From assembly GCA_016303085.1 (NCBI GenBank), contig JAEDMI010000042.1, positions 1 to 14,096 of the forward strand: DNA of 14,096 nt, in the 5' to 3' direction. The stretch is from Acetatifactor sp. GTDB lineage: Bacteria; Bacillota; Clostridia; Lachnospirales; Lachnospiraceae. The translations under genes were made by a program, and so were the position numbers. Below the pieces are notes generated by a model. That model ran no database searches. It worked only from the letters and a program-made list of their open reading frames with translations, and was not told where the DNA came from. Within the stretch, counting starts at the first letter, position 1. The number at the start of each line of letters is the position of its first letter. Below are positions 1 through 6,427 of the stretch, piece after piece.

Positions 1-191
1 AGGATGCACCTCATCTGGACGGAAGCTATGCTGCTTTCGGAAAGGTTATCGAAGGCATGGAAGTTGTAAACAAGATTGCGGAGACCAGAACCGACTGGAG
101 CGACAGACCCCTGGAGCCCCAGGTCATCGAAACTGTCACCGTAAATACCTTCGGAGAAACTTATCCCGAGCCGGAAAAATTAGACAAGTAA
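1..191 (+). CDS. Cyclophilin-type peptidyl-prolyl cis-trans isomerase, C-terminal part (5' truncated by window)
   Basis: The frame opens at base 3 and gives 62 codons to the TAA at 189-191. The visible residues include HLDGSYAAFGKVIEGMEVV, the conserved C-terminal segment of cyclophilins (H-x-DG-x-Y-x-AFG-x-V-x-x-GM). Bacterial cyclophilins of this class catalyse proline isomerisation during protein folding. The N-terminal catalytic region with the conserved Arg and Phe lies outside the window, so localisation and any signal peptide cannot be judged. The tail ETYPEPEKLDK is acidic and hydrophilic. A hairpin terminator follows about 45 bases after the stop, so this is the last gene of its transcript. 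The family call is firm; a specific gene name is not justified from a fragment. Confidence 0.9.
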   Translation, partial: DAPHLDGSYAAFGKVIEGMEVVNKIAETRTDWSDRPLEPQVIETVTVNTFGETYPEPEKLDK

Positions 192-235
192 TTTTATAAT
201 TTCCGGATAAATTTGGAATAATTAGACAATTAATG

Positions 236-278
236 GACGAGGCTAGTACCATGGTACTGTCTCGTTCATATTTTGTTT
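236..278 (+). terminator. Rho-independent terminator of the cyclophilin gene
   Basis: Arms ACGAG (237-241) and CTCGT (261-265) flank a perfect 14-base palindrome AGTACCATGGTACT (245-258), with a small asymmetric internal loop between them. The U-rich tail TCATATTTTGTTT follows. The tail is interrupted, so termination may be only moderately efficient. Confidence 0.7.
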
Positions 279-416
279 ACAATTAATTCAAGTTTTCTTT
301 AATTTATCATCATTCTTTAGACATTTTCTTATCCTATACTAAGACCATAAGATAAAGCAAAACACCAAATAAGCCAATCACAGTTAATTGTTTACTAAAT
401 AACTTTTTCATAATAA
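279..416. other. Intergenic stretch with no gene seen
   Basis: The non-coding gap between the cyclophilin stop (191) and the stop of the mannosidase gene on the opposite strand (470) is 278 bases. It holds a terminator at each end. The AT-rich middle has no open frame with a ribosome binding site, no convincing promoter pair and no repeat beyond a nearby duplicated ATTAGACAA (around 180-188 and 221-229). Confidence 0.6.
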
Positions 417-446
417 ATGCCAAGGAACCCGGTTCCTTGGCATCCT
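405..446 (-). terminator. Rho-independent terminator of the GH2 beta-mannosidase gene
   Basis: There is a perfect inverted repeat, ATGCCAAGGAAC (417-428) and GTTCCTTGGCAT (432-443), with a 3-base loop. On the minus strand it starts 27 bases after the mannosidase stop codon and is followed by TTATTATG-type U-rich sequence. The 12-bp stem with a tight loop is typical of an intrinsic terminator. The two genes are convergent, so it may also stop leftover plus-strand transcription. Confidence 0.85.
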
Positions 447-469
447 CCCTTTTCAGGGGTATTTATTCT

Positions 470-2977
470 TTATCGGATATCGTACACACTGCGCACCTTC
501 AGACCTGTAGGTTCCCCTTTCAGGATTTTCACCCGCTCTGTTCCCCCATTCATGTCAAAATAATTGTCTGACAGCAGTAAATCTTCAGTTTCATTCTGTA
601 TTTCCACGGATTTCGCGTAAGCTTTGGCCGTGACAACCAGTTCATCTCCGTCCACAACTACGGTCAGTTCGGGATTCACAAACCGGAAATGCTTGGGCTG
701 GCAGAATAAAACCGTACCGGCGGACAAGGGTTCTTCGCATCCGGTGCAATTATAGTCCCGGCATTCATAGCTTACATAGTCCTCATACAGCTTTGCATCC
801 ATGCAGTCCTCTTTCTCCAACCATACGGCGGAAAGAGCGGGAACCGTGATTACCGCATCTCCTCCCCGAAGAATCTCTCCGCTTCGGTTCCGCAGATTCC
901 ATTCCACTCTCACCCTCTTCTCCTGCATGGTTTCATTTGACACATTCAGGTGAATGGATTTTTTTACCTCGTAGGGCTGGGCATTAGGATTGGTGTCCTG
1001 AGTCAGAATGCCTTCCTCCTGGCAGGAAATCATAACAGGCGCAAAAAATCTCTTTGCATAATACTGCGCCGCTTTCCATCTTCCGTAATAGTCAATGGTC
1101 GCCCAACTTGCCACAGGCCAGCAGTCGTTGAGCTGCCAGATAATGGTGCCCATACATCTGCCTCTGTTCCTGCGGAAATGCTCTACACCATATCTCAAAG
1201 CCTCTGCCTGCAAGAGCTGAGACGCATAGAGTATGGTATCGAAATCCCCCGGATAGAGATAGGTCTGCTCCATATAATTCATAATCTTGCCATTGGCGGA
1301 GCTGTTGCGTTGATGTTTTTCCATCACATAGGAGAAAATATTTCTGTCCTCAGACTCCGTGAAGCGCTCTACCGTCTTCATGCAGGGGAAGGATTGAAAA
1401 CCAAACTCGGAAACATACCGGAAAAAGAATTTTCGGTACTCCGTAATGGGCTTATTTCCGTGCCAGACATCCCAGTAATGTGTGTCTCCGCGGTCAGGAT
1501 CATTTGGATTGTCAAAGCTGCCCCCTGAGGAGGGGCTGGAGGGCCAGTAAAAGGTGTTGGGGTCATGCTCCTTCAATACTTTCGGGATAATATACTCATA
1601 CATTTTGATGTAGTCTGCCCTCTCCTGCTGCCTGCTGACCCAGAGACCGCTTTGCACAAAGGACTCCATCTCATTGTTTCCGCACCAGAGGCCAAGACAG
1701 GCATGGTGACGGATTCTCTTTATATTGTCCACAAACTCTGCCGTTATATTCTCCTCAAATTCCTCCGTCAGCTGATAAACCGCGCAGGCAAACATAAAGT
1801 CCTCCCACACAATCAGTCCAAGTTCATCGCAGATATCCCAGAACTCGTCGTAGGGGTAATTGCCGCCTCCCCAGACACGGATACAGTTAAAGTGTGCATT
1901 TTTTGCCTGCAGTAACAAATCTCTTGTTCGCTCCGGCGTCACTCTTGGCAGAATATTGTCCTCAGGGATGTAATCCGCACCCATGGCAAAAATCTGTACA
2001 CCGTTTACCTCATGAGCAAAAGATTCCCCGTATTCATCCTTTTCAATATGTACAGTCAACGTGCGGAGACCGATTCTCTTTTTCCAGGTATCCAGTACCC
2101 GGCCGTCTTTTTTAAGCTCCGTCTCCACCTGATAAAGAGGCTGTTCACCGTAGCCGTTGGGCCACCAGAGCATCGGATTGTCGATGATAATCTGCGCTTC
2201 TGCTCCCTCCGCTGCCCCGGAAAGCTGCCACTGCTTTCCGTCCGGTCCCGTTACTCTCACAGTGTAAGACAAATCCCCCAGCTTCTTATCATCCTTTCCA
2301 AAAGACAGAATCCGCTCTTCGCCGCACTTATCTACATCCACCCGGAATTTCAGCCTGACTTGTCCACCGGTGTGCTGCTGTGTGATATAGACTCCGTCCA
2401 GCCGGGCGGTATCATATCCAACCAGACTTACTTTCCTCCAGATTCCCGCATCCGGCAGGCGGGGGCCCCAGTCCCAGCCGAACATGCAGTGAGCTTTCCG
2501 CAGATAAGGAAATCCTCTCATGGCATCTGAGCTTCCGTCCAGAAATCTGTTTTCAAAAGCTTCCTGAATATATCCGGTGGGCGAATGAAGCACCACCTTC
2601 AGTTCATTGAGTCCGTCACGCAGAAGTTCTCTGACCGAATACTCAAAGGTACGATGCATATTGCAGACCGATGCCAACAGCTGCCCGTTCAGAAAAATAT
2701 CCGCAACCGTGTCGATTCCTTCAAACCGAAGCAGAACTTTCTCCCGGTTCTTCATCTCTTCCGGCACATCAAATTCTGTGGTATAGATAAAATCATGCTC
2801 CATCAGTGCCAGAGCCTTCAGCTCGTTATCCCGATAATAGGGGTCTTCCATTTTCCCGTTGTCCAGCATGTCCTGATAGACACTGCCCGGCACCGTCGCA
2901 GGCATCGCCTCGCCGCTTCCGTCAACCTGCATCTTCCAATTCAGTCCGTTTCCGCTTCCCAACTCTTTGACAAACAT
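470..2977 (-). CDS. GH2-family beta-mannosidase, cytoplasmic
   Basis: This 835-residue protein resembles the long beta-mannosidases of glycoside hydrolase family 2, which release beta-linked mannose from the non-reducing end of oligosaccharides by a retaining mechanism. Domains in order are an N-terminal jelly-roll (about 1-190), an Ig-like sandwich (190-310), a TIM barrel (310-640) and C-terminal beta domains. The acid/base is Glu436 in WCGNNE (431-436). The nucleophile is Glu524 in the motif SEFGFQSFP (523-531). WGGGNYPYDEFWDICDELGLIVWED-type barrel sequence lies at about 369-392. There is no signal peptide, so it should act in the cytoplasm on imported sugars. The ATG at 2977 is preceded by AAGGAGA at 7 bases spacing. 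The gene is monocistronic between its own promoter and terminator. The substrate (mannobiose, mannan fragments or N-glycan core) cannot be told from sequence. Confidence 0.95.
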   Translation of the reverse strand: MFVKELGSGNGLNWKMQVDGSGEAMPATVPGSVYQDMLDNGKMEDPYYRDNELKALALMEHDFIYTTEFDVPEEMKNREKVLLRFEGIDTVADIFLNGQLLASVCNMHRTFEYSVRELLRDGLNELKVVLHSPTGYIQEAFENRFLDGSSDAMRGFPYLRKAHCMFGWDWGPRLPDAGIWRKVSLVGYDTARLDGVYITQQHTGGQVRLKFRVDVDKCGEERILSFGKDDKKLGDLSYTVRVTGPDGKQWQLSGAAEGAEAQIIIDNPMLWWPNGYGEQPLYQVETELKKDGRVLDTWKKRIGLRTLTVHIEKDEYGESFAHEVNGVQIFAMGADYIPEDNILPRVTPERTRDLLLQAKNAHFNCIRVWGGGNYPYDEFWDICDELGLIVWEDFMFACAVYQLTEEFEENITAEFVDNIKRIRHHACLGLWCGNNEMESFVQSGLWVSRQQERADYIKMYEYIIPKVLKEHDPNTFYWPSSPSSGGSFDNPNDPDRGDTHYWDVWHGNKPITEYRKFFFRYVSEFGFQSFPCMKTVERFTESEDRNIFSYVMEKHQRNSSANGKIMNYMEQTYLYPGDFDTILYASQLLQAEALRYGVEHFRRNRGRCMGTIIWQLNDCWPVASWATIDYYGRWKAAQYYAKRFFAPVMISCQEEGILTQDTNPNAQPYEVKKSIHLNVSNETMQEKRVRVEWNLRNRSGEILRGGDAVITVPALSAVWLEKEDCMDAKLYEDYVSYECRDYNCTGCEEPLSAGTVLFCQPKHFRFVNPELTVVVDGDELVVTAKAYAKSVEIQNETEDLLLSDNYFDMNGGTERVKILKGEPTGLKVRSVYDIR

Positions 2978-2995
2978 TTTTATTCTCCTTTATGT

Positions 2996-3011
2996 AAGGC
3001 TCATTATATCA
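2996..3011 (-). promoter_or_regulatory. Extended -10 promoter for the beta-mannosidase gene
   Basis: On the minus strand TGATATAAT (3011 to 3003) is a perfect extended -10 element (TGnTATAAT). No good -35 hexamer lies 16-18 bases upstream, which fits an extended -10 promoter. The predicted start near 2996 would leave a leader of about 19 bases containing only the ribosome binding site. Confidence 0.65.
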
Positions 3012-3032
3012 CATTTCTGTAAAATGTGATAT
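3006..3032. promoter_or_regulatory. Spaced palindrome, likely operator of the beta-mannosidase promoter
   Basis: The 11-base arms ATATCACATTT (3006-3016) and AAATGTGATAT (3022-3032) are exact reverse complements around a 5-base centre. The element covers the first half of the -10 box and the whole upstream promoter region of the mannosidase gene, so bound protein would block RNA polymerase. It is AT-rich with no U-run after it, so a terminator is unlikely. The binding protein is not encoded in the window. The palindrome lies about 40 bases upstream of the symporter promoter and could in principle serve both genes. Confidence 0.6.
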
Positions 3033-3069
3033 TACTGACTCCTTACTCTTGCATTTTTTTATTTTATTC

Positions 3070-3098
3070 TTGACCTGCGCACTTTTATGTATTATCCT
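3070..3098 (+). promoter_or_regulatory. Possible promoter of the AGCS symporter gene
   Basis: TTGACC (3070-3075) is followed after 17 bases by TATCCT (3093-3098). An overlapping TATTAT at 3090-3095 is a better -10 match but gives only 14 bases of spacing. It would give a leader of about 80 bases. The -35 is strong and the -10 is mediocre. Confidence 0.45.
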
Positions 3099-3117
3099 AT
3101 TAAAGTATTAACGTTAC

Positions 3118-3151
3118 AAAGGCGTAATGGTTTTTTCATTATGCCTTTTTT
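3118..3151 (+). promoter_or_regulatory. Terminator-like hairpin in the symporter leader (possible attenuator)
   Basis: AAAGGCGTAATG (3118-3129) pairs along its full length, with one G-U pair, to CATTATGCCTTT (3137-3148), with a 7-base loop and a run of six T (3146-3151). This has the form of an intrinsic terminator but lies between the candidate promoter and the start codon at 3185. CGTTAC (3112-3117) could instead pair with GTAATG (3124-3129), a possible competing hairpin. No known riboswitch fold was recognised. Confidence 0.5.
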
Positions 3152-3184
3152 CATAACCAAATTCAAACGAGGGGAGAAAAATCT

Positions 3185-4639
3185 ATGCTCGACAAAATTC
3201 TCAATGTTGTCACCACTGTCAACAACCACCTGAATAACTTCATCTGGGGACCCATCATGCTGGTATTTTTCCTGCTGGTAGGCCTGATGTTCACCGTCAG
3301 GACCAAGGTATTCCAAATTTCCCACATCAAATACTGGCTGGATGTCACCTTCCTGTCCCTGTTCAAAAAGGGCAACAAAAAGGTGCTGCGCACCGACGAC
3401 AAACACTCCATTTCCCAATTTCAGTCGCTTTGTACGGCTCTTGCCGCCACAATCGGTGTGGGAAACATCTCAGGTGTGGCCATTGCACTTGCACTTGGCG
3501 GTCCCGGTGCCATCTTCTGGATGTGGCTGTCCGCATTCTTAGGTATGATGACCAACTACGCAGAGAATACACTGGGCATAAAGTATCGTTACCGCAACGA
3601 AAAGGGCAACTGGGTGGGCGGTGCCATGATTTACATAGAAAAAGGGCTGGGTTGGAAGTGGTTGGCTGTGATTTTCTCCGTATTCTGTATGCTGGCTTCC
3701 TTCGGTATCGGAAATATTTCCCAGGGAAATGAAATTGCCAACGGTCTGAAAAATTCTTTCGGCGTTCCAACCTGGGTAAGTGCTCTTTTGATTATGCTGT
3801 TTGTGGGTCTGGTAATTGTGGGTGGCATTAAGAGAATTGCATCCGTGACGGAAAAAATTGTTCCCTTCATGGCAATTATGTATATCTTGGGCGCCCTGAC
3901 TGTCATCTTCACGCACATTACCGAAGTGCCTTCTGCTTTTGCTTCCATTTTTGCAAATGCCTTCAACTTTAGATCCATGGGCGGCGGCGTTGCCGGCTTT
4001 ACCATTATGGTAGCCATGAGAAGAGGCATATCCAGAGGCGTGTTTTCCAACGAGGCAGGCCTGGGTTCCTCCGTTATGGTACACTCCGCATCCGATGTAA
4101 AGGAGCCCGTGATTCAGGGTATGTGGGGTATCTTTGAGGTGTTTGCGGACACTCTGATTGTATGTACTATGACCGCACTGACAATTTTAACTTCAGGTGT
4201 ATATGACTATGCAGAATATGCAAAGTATGTGGGACAGGATCTTCCCTCTCATTTAAAGAGCGGTGTAGCTTTAACCAGTGCCGCATTTGAAACTGTTTTC
4301 GGCAACTTTGGAGGAAAATTCATCTCCATTGCAGTCATGCTGTTTGCCCTGTCTACCATTTTGGGCTGGTCCTACTACGGGGAGAGAGCTGTGGAGTATC
4401 TGTTCGGCCTGAAGGCAATCCCCGTCTACAAGCTGATTTTCCTGCTGGTTATCTTCATCGGCTGCAATGTGTCTCTGTCTCTGGTGGTAGATATCTCCGA
4501 CACCTTCAACGGATTTATGGCTCTTCCAAACCTGATTGCCATTACTCTGTTGTCCGGTCAGGTGATTGAAATGACAAAGGATTATATTGCCCGGGTAAAG
4601 GCCGGAAAGGAGACAGTGGAGGGAGAGGACGTGGCGTAG
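3185..4639 (+). CDS. Sodium:alanine/glycine symporter, AGCS family
   Basis: This 484-residue polytopic membrane protein of the alanine or glycine:cation symporter (AGCS/DagA) family imports alanine, glycine or a similar small amino acid with sodium across the cytoplasmic membrane. Family signatures seen are TIGVGNISGVA (89-99), the GGPGAIFWMW segment (105-114) and SRGVFSNEAGLGSS (283-296), the best-known AGCS signature. About ten to eleven hydrophobic segments run from residue 22 to 460. The length is usual for the family and the C-terminus is short, charged and cytoplasmic. The ATG at 3185 has AGGGGAG 8 bases upstream. It stands alone, with its own leader and terminator, and is divergent from the mannosidase. 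The exact substrate cannot be fixed from sequence; D- as well as L-alanine is possible in this family. Confidence 0.95.
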   Translation: MLDKILNVVTTVNNHLNNFIWGPIMLVFFLLVGLMFTVRTKVFQISHIKYWLDVTFLSLFKKGNKKVLRTDDKHSISQFQSLCTALAATIGVGNISGVAIALALGGPGAIFWMWLSAFLGMMTNYAENTLGIKYRYRNEKGNWVGGAMIYIEKGLGWKWLAVIFSVFCMLASFGIGNISQGNEIANGLKNSFGVPTWVSALLIMLFVGLVIVGGIKRIASVTEKIVPFMAIMYILGALTVIFTHITEVPSAFASIFANAFNFRSMGGGVAGFTIMVAMRRGISRGVFSNEAGLGSSVMVHSASDVKEPVIQGMWGIFEVFADTLIVCTMTALTILTSGVYDYAEYAKYVGQDLPSHLKSGVALTSAAFETVFGNFGGKFISIAVMLFALSTILGWSYYGERAVEYLFGLKAIPVYKLIFLLVIFIGCNVSLSLVVDISDTFNGFMALPNLIAITLLSGQVIEMTKDYIARVKAGKETVEGEDVA

Positions 4640-4670
4640 AACCGCCGCAGTGAATTGAGAATTATGTAGA

Positions 4671-4715
4671 AAACGGGCGTTACATCTCCTTGTTGTACCG
4701 CCTGTTTTTATTTAT
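4671..4715 (+). terminator. Terminator of the symporter gene, probably bidirectional
   Basis: AAACGGGCGTTACA (4671-4684) pairs with TGTACCGCCTGTTT (4694-4707), with one mismatch and one G-U pair, followed by TTTTTATTTATT. On the minus strand the same stem is followed by TTTTCTAC and begins directly after the stop codon of the small membrane protein gene. It can therefore end both converging transcripts. Confidence 0.8.
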
Positions 4716-4990
4716 TGCCTTTCAAGTTCTTCTGTTAATTTTAAAATTTGTGGTGCGAGAATTTTATTCCAAACCATAATGCAACACATGCCTGTTCCAA
4801 TAATAAGCATGCCTGCAATACCGATAATCAGGGCGACGATTATTCCGGGTGTTTCCACACTCCTGTCAAGTCGACGAAGCAATTCCACCGCTCCGGCAGT
4901 TGTTACAACGACACCGGGTATAAACGCATTCCATTCGGGAAGCAGGCACATACACATACCGATTCCGAAGAGCATGCCCTCCGGTGCCAT
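4712..4990 (-). CDS. Small Met/Cys-rich membrane protein of unknown function
   Basis: This 92-residue protein starts at the ATG at 4990; a GTG one codon earlier (4993) is an alternative. The N-terminal segment GMLFGIGMCMCLL is hydrophobic and rich in Gly, Met and Cys. A second hydrophobic stretch, up to about residue 38, follows after Pro-Glu-Trp. After a short charged loop (RRLDRSVE) a long membrane helix spans about residues 48-74, ending in a GMCC motif. The tail is charged. Small proteins with GMCxG-like repeats are common in Lachnospiraceae, but no function is known to me. It lies 9 bases after the flavodoxin stop, in the same frame, separated only by TGA and two or three codons. There is no clear ribosome binding site, so translation probably depends on coupling to the flavodoxin gene. 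Confidence 0.65.
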   Translation of the reverse strand: MAPEGMLFGIGMCMCLLPEWNAFIPGVVVTTAGAVELLRRLDRSVETPGIIVALIIGIAGMLIIGTGMCCIMVWNKILAPQILKLTEELERQ

Positions 4991-4999
4991 CACGATATA

Positions 5000-5533
5000 T
5001 CAATTCGGTTCTTCTGCAAGAAGCTCCAGTACGGGTTCCAGATACTTTTTATCGGTCCAGTCACACCTATCGTCTCCCGCTTCCATCAGCGCTCTCTCCC
5101 AGACCTCATAATCCGATGGGTCCTTCTTTGCCACCGCTTTGCGGAGCAGTTGGCAAAGCTTTTTATCCGCAAATTTCATGGATTCCATATCCCACGCTCC
5201 GCGACAGTAAAAACAGGGAATCCCCTCCAGTTCATCCTTCATATTATGTTTAATAATTTCCTGAAATGTACTTTCCTCATAGGGAGAAGCTCCGTCACAA
5301 AATACAATAATCTTCTTGTCTTTCCATTTTCCTATGTTCTTTTTCAGGAAAGAAAGACCTGCAATCCCCGAAGCATAAATACCTCCGCCTAAAATAATGA
5401 CATCATATTTTTGCATCTCATCCGAATTAGCTTTTCCTGTTTCCATGCAGGGAAAACCTGTCTCCTCGGACAGCCAGTCCGCATACTTTTTGGTTGCTCC
5501 ATACTTTGAACGGTATAAAATGATTCCTTTCAT
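5000..5533 (-). CDS. HemG-like flavodoxin domain protein
   Basis: This 177-residue cytoplasmic protein is predicted to bind FMN. The N-terminal strand and phosphate loop read ILYRSKYGATKKYAD (5-19), the classic flavodoxin T/S-x-G-x-T pattern in the form seen in menaquinone-dependent protoporphyrinogen oxidase (Flavodoxin_5). The second FMN loop is ILGGGIYASGI (47-57). The C-terminal part contains Cys107, Cys110, Cys127 and Cys157, and the CRGAWD segment (110-115) sits where HemG-like proteins close the flavin site. No heme biosynthesis gene is nearby, so a general electron-transfer or stress role is more likely than HemG activity. The start ATG overlaps the TGA of the MarR gene (ATGA), showing an operon with translational coupling. 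Expression should follow the MarR-type regulator. Confidence 0.85.
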   Translation of the reverse strand: MKGIILYRSKYGATKKYADWLSEETGFPCMETGKANSDEMQKYDVIILGGGIYASGIAGLSFLKKNIGKWKDKKIIVFCDGASPYEESTFQEIIKHNMKDELEGIPCFYCRGAWDMESMKFADKKLCQLLRKAVAKKDPSDYEVWERALMEAGDDRCDWTDKKYLEPVLELLAEEPN

Positions 5534-5973
5534 TCAATCACTCCCCCTAAATTTTGATCCATTTTTTTCAACGTGCTCAATACTACCCTTAAATCCTGCT
5601 GCGGAATATCCCTGTATAAAATACTCATAAAATCAGCGATTTTTTCACCCGACAGTTCTGCCATCTTCTCTGCTTTGCCCGTATTTATCAACAGCAGCTT
5701 TCTTTTATCCTTTGCATCCTGAACCATGTCCAGATATCCTTCCTTTTGCAAGTGAACCGCCATCCTTTTCACATTTTGATAAGAACAGCCTATCAATTCT
5801 CCCATTTCCTTCAACGTCGGCGGTTCATCAAATAATTCCAGTGCAATCATCAGAAACTGCTGCTTCAGGGTAATATTGTCAAACTCCCTGTCCCCAAGCA
5901 TCTGTATTCTGTTACTCAATGAAAAAACCATTCCATAGATGGCATATCGGTCATCTATATTTTCCAGTCTCAT
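5530..5973 (-). CDS. MarR-family transcriptional regulator
   Basis: This 147-residue protein fits the MarR family in length and layout: an N-terminal helix for dimerisation, a winged helix-turn-helix at about residues 34-95 and a C-terminal helix pair. The recognition region contains TLKEMGELIGCSYQNVKRMAVHL-type helices (53-75), and the wing carries the usual D-x-x-D-K-R pattern (QDAKDKRKLL, 85-94). Cys64 in the recognition helix region is the only cysteine and might be redox sensitive; this is inference. The ATG at 5973 has AAGGAGGTAAA just upstream. It is the first gene of an operon with the flavodoxin and the small membrane protein. Two matching palindromes sit in its own promoter, so it is probably an autorepressor whose ligand is unknown. 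Confidence 0.9.
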   Translation of the reverse strand: MRLENIDDRYAIYGMVFSLSNRIQMLGDREFDNITLKQQFLMIALELFDEPPTLKEMGELIGCSYQNVKRMAVHLQKEGYLDMVQDAKDKRKLLLINTGKAEKMAELSGEKIADFMSILYRDIPQQDLRVVLSTLKKMDQNLGGVIE

Positions 5974-5990
5974 TATTTTACCTCCTTTTC

Positions 5991-6025
5991 CATAACATGT
6001 TATATATTATACATAATATGTTATG
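5991..6025. promoter_or_regulatory. Pair of palindromic boxes, likely MarR operator
   Basis: CATAACATGTTATA (5991-6004) and CATAATATGTTATG (6012-6025) are two copies of CATAAYATGTTATR, 21 bp apart centre to centre, two helical turns on the same face. The first contains the perfect palindrome ATAACATGTTAT. One box fills the -35/-10 spacer and the other covers the transcription start of the MarR operon, the layout expected for autorepression. Confidence 0.8.
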
Positions 6026-6033
6026 GATGTCAA
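6006..6033 (-). promoter_or_regulatory. Promoter of the MarR-flavodoxin operon
   Basis: On the minus strand a perfect TTGACA (6033-6028) and a perfect TATAAT (6011-6006) are separated by 16 bases. The start is expected near 6000, giving a leader of about 27 bases with AAGGAGG. Such a consensus promoter makes sense only if strongly repressed. Confidence 0.85.
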
Positions 6034-6059
6034 TATAATAGACATATTTAATATTGACA
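6028..6059. promoter_or_regulatory. Inverted repeat joining the two divergent -35 boxes, possible ArsR operator
   Basis: TGTCAATAT (6028-6036) and ATATTGACA (6051-6059) are exact reverse complements 14 bases apart, and each contains one of the divergent -35 hexamers. Part of the symmetry follows from two consensus -35 boxes, but the match runs three bases beyond them. It may be the ArsR site or simply promoter symmetry. Confidence 0.35.
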
Positions 6060-6081
6060 TTCATCTATATGATGTTATAAT
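6054..6081 (+). promoter_or_regulatory. Promoter of the arsR-permease operon
   Basis: Perfect TTGACA (6054-6059) and perfect TATAAT (6076-6081) hexamers are separated by 16 bases. The spacer holds CATC (6062-6065) and GATG (6071-6074) around TATAT, a short imperfect dyad that could be an ArsR contact. The start near 6088 leaves a leader of about 30 bases with GTGGAGG. Confidence 0.85.
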
Positions 6082-6118
6082 GATACATAGATATTCTTCA
6101 ATATGTGGAGGTACTCTA

Positions 6119-6427
6119 ATGGATAATAAGGAAATAGCTGTTATGTGCAAAGCCTTTTGCGATGAAAACCGTGTGCAAATTCTGCGTCTCTTGCAAGATG
6201 GGGAGAAATGTGCATGCCGGATTTTGGATGCATTGCAAATTTCTCAGCCCACCTTATCCCATCACATGAAAATACTCTGCGATTCCGGCGTTGTAATCGG
6301 AAGAAAAGACGGGAAGTGGATGCACTACTCCATCTCAAGAAGCGGACTGGAAAAAGTAATCTCTTGTTTGAATGAATTCATGAATCATACAGAAGCAGAG
6401 GATATCAAAGATGAAACATGCAGATAG
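6119..6427 (+). CDS. arsR: ArsR/SmtB-family metalloid-responsive repressor
   Basis: This is a 102-residue winged-helix repressor of the ArsR/SmtB family. The helix-turn-helix is ISQPTLSHHMKIL (41-53). The DNA-proximal metal-site helix reads KCACRIL (31-37), giving the Cys31-x-Cys33 pair typical of As(III)/Sb(III) sensors, where the classic motif is CVCxLC. The third classic Cys is absent here, but Cys10, Cys14 and Cys54 are available. Family members leave the DNA when soft metal or metalloid binds. The ATG at 6119 was chosen because GGAGG lies 7 bases upstream; a longer frame from 6023 runs through the promoter and is unlikely. The last 17 bases overlap the next gene, showing an operon. Regulation is predicted to be self-repression at 6028-6081. 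Cd(II), Bi(III) or organoarsenical sensing cannot be excluded. Confidence 0.9.
   Translation: MDNKEIAVMCKAFCDENRVQILRLLQDGEKCACRILDALQISQPTLSHHMKILCDSGVVIGRKDGKWMHYSISRSGLEKVISCLNEFMNHTEAEDIKDETCR

Noticed and set aside
2978..3184. Glycine riboswitch or T-box upstream of the symporter
   Set aside because: No T-box sequence or tandem glycine aptamer pattern was found, and the leader after the candidate promoter is only about 80 bases.
3539..4084. Long minus-strand frames opposite the symporter gene
   Set aside because: The symporter frame contains the family signatures and membrane segments across the same bases; the opposite frames are low-complexity His/Asn-rich shadows.
4748..5392. A 214-codon plus-strand frame opposite the flavodoxin and small membrane protein genes
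   Set aside because: The product is rich in His, Cys and Ser with no domain pattern, while the minus-strand frames have clear flavodoxin motifs and operon overlaps.
6023..6118. Longer start for the ArsR gene (32 extra residues)
   Set aside because: The extension would be encoded by the promoter itself and has no ribosome binding site. The ATG at 6119 has GGAGG at ideal spacing and matches normal family length.
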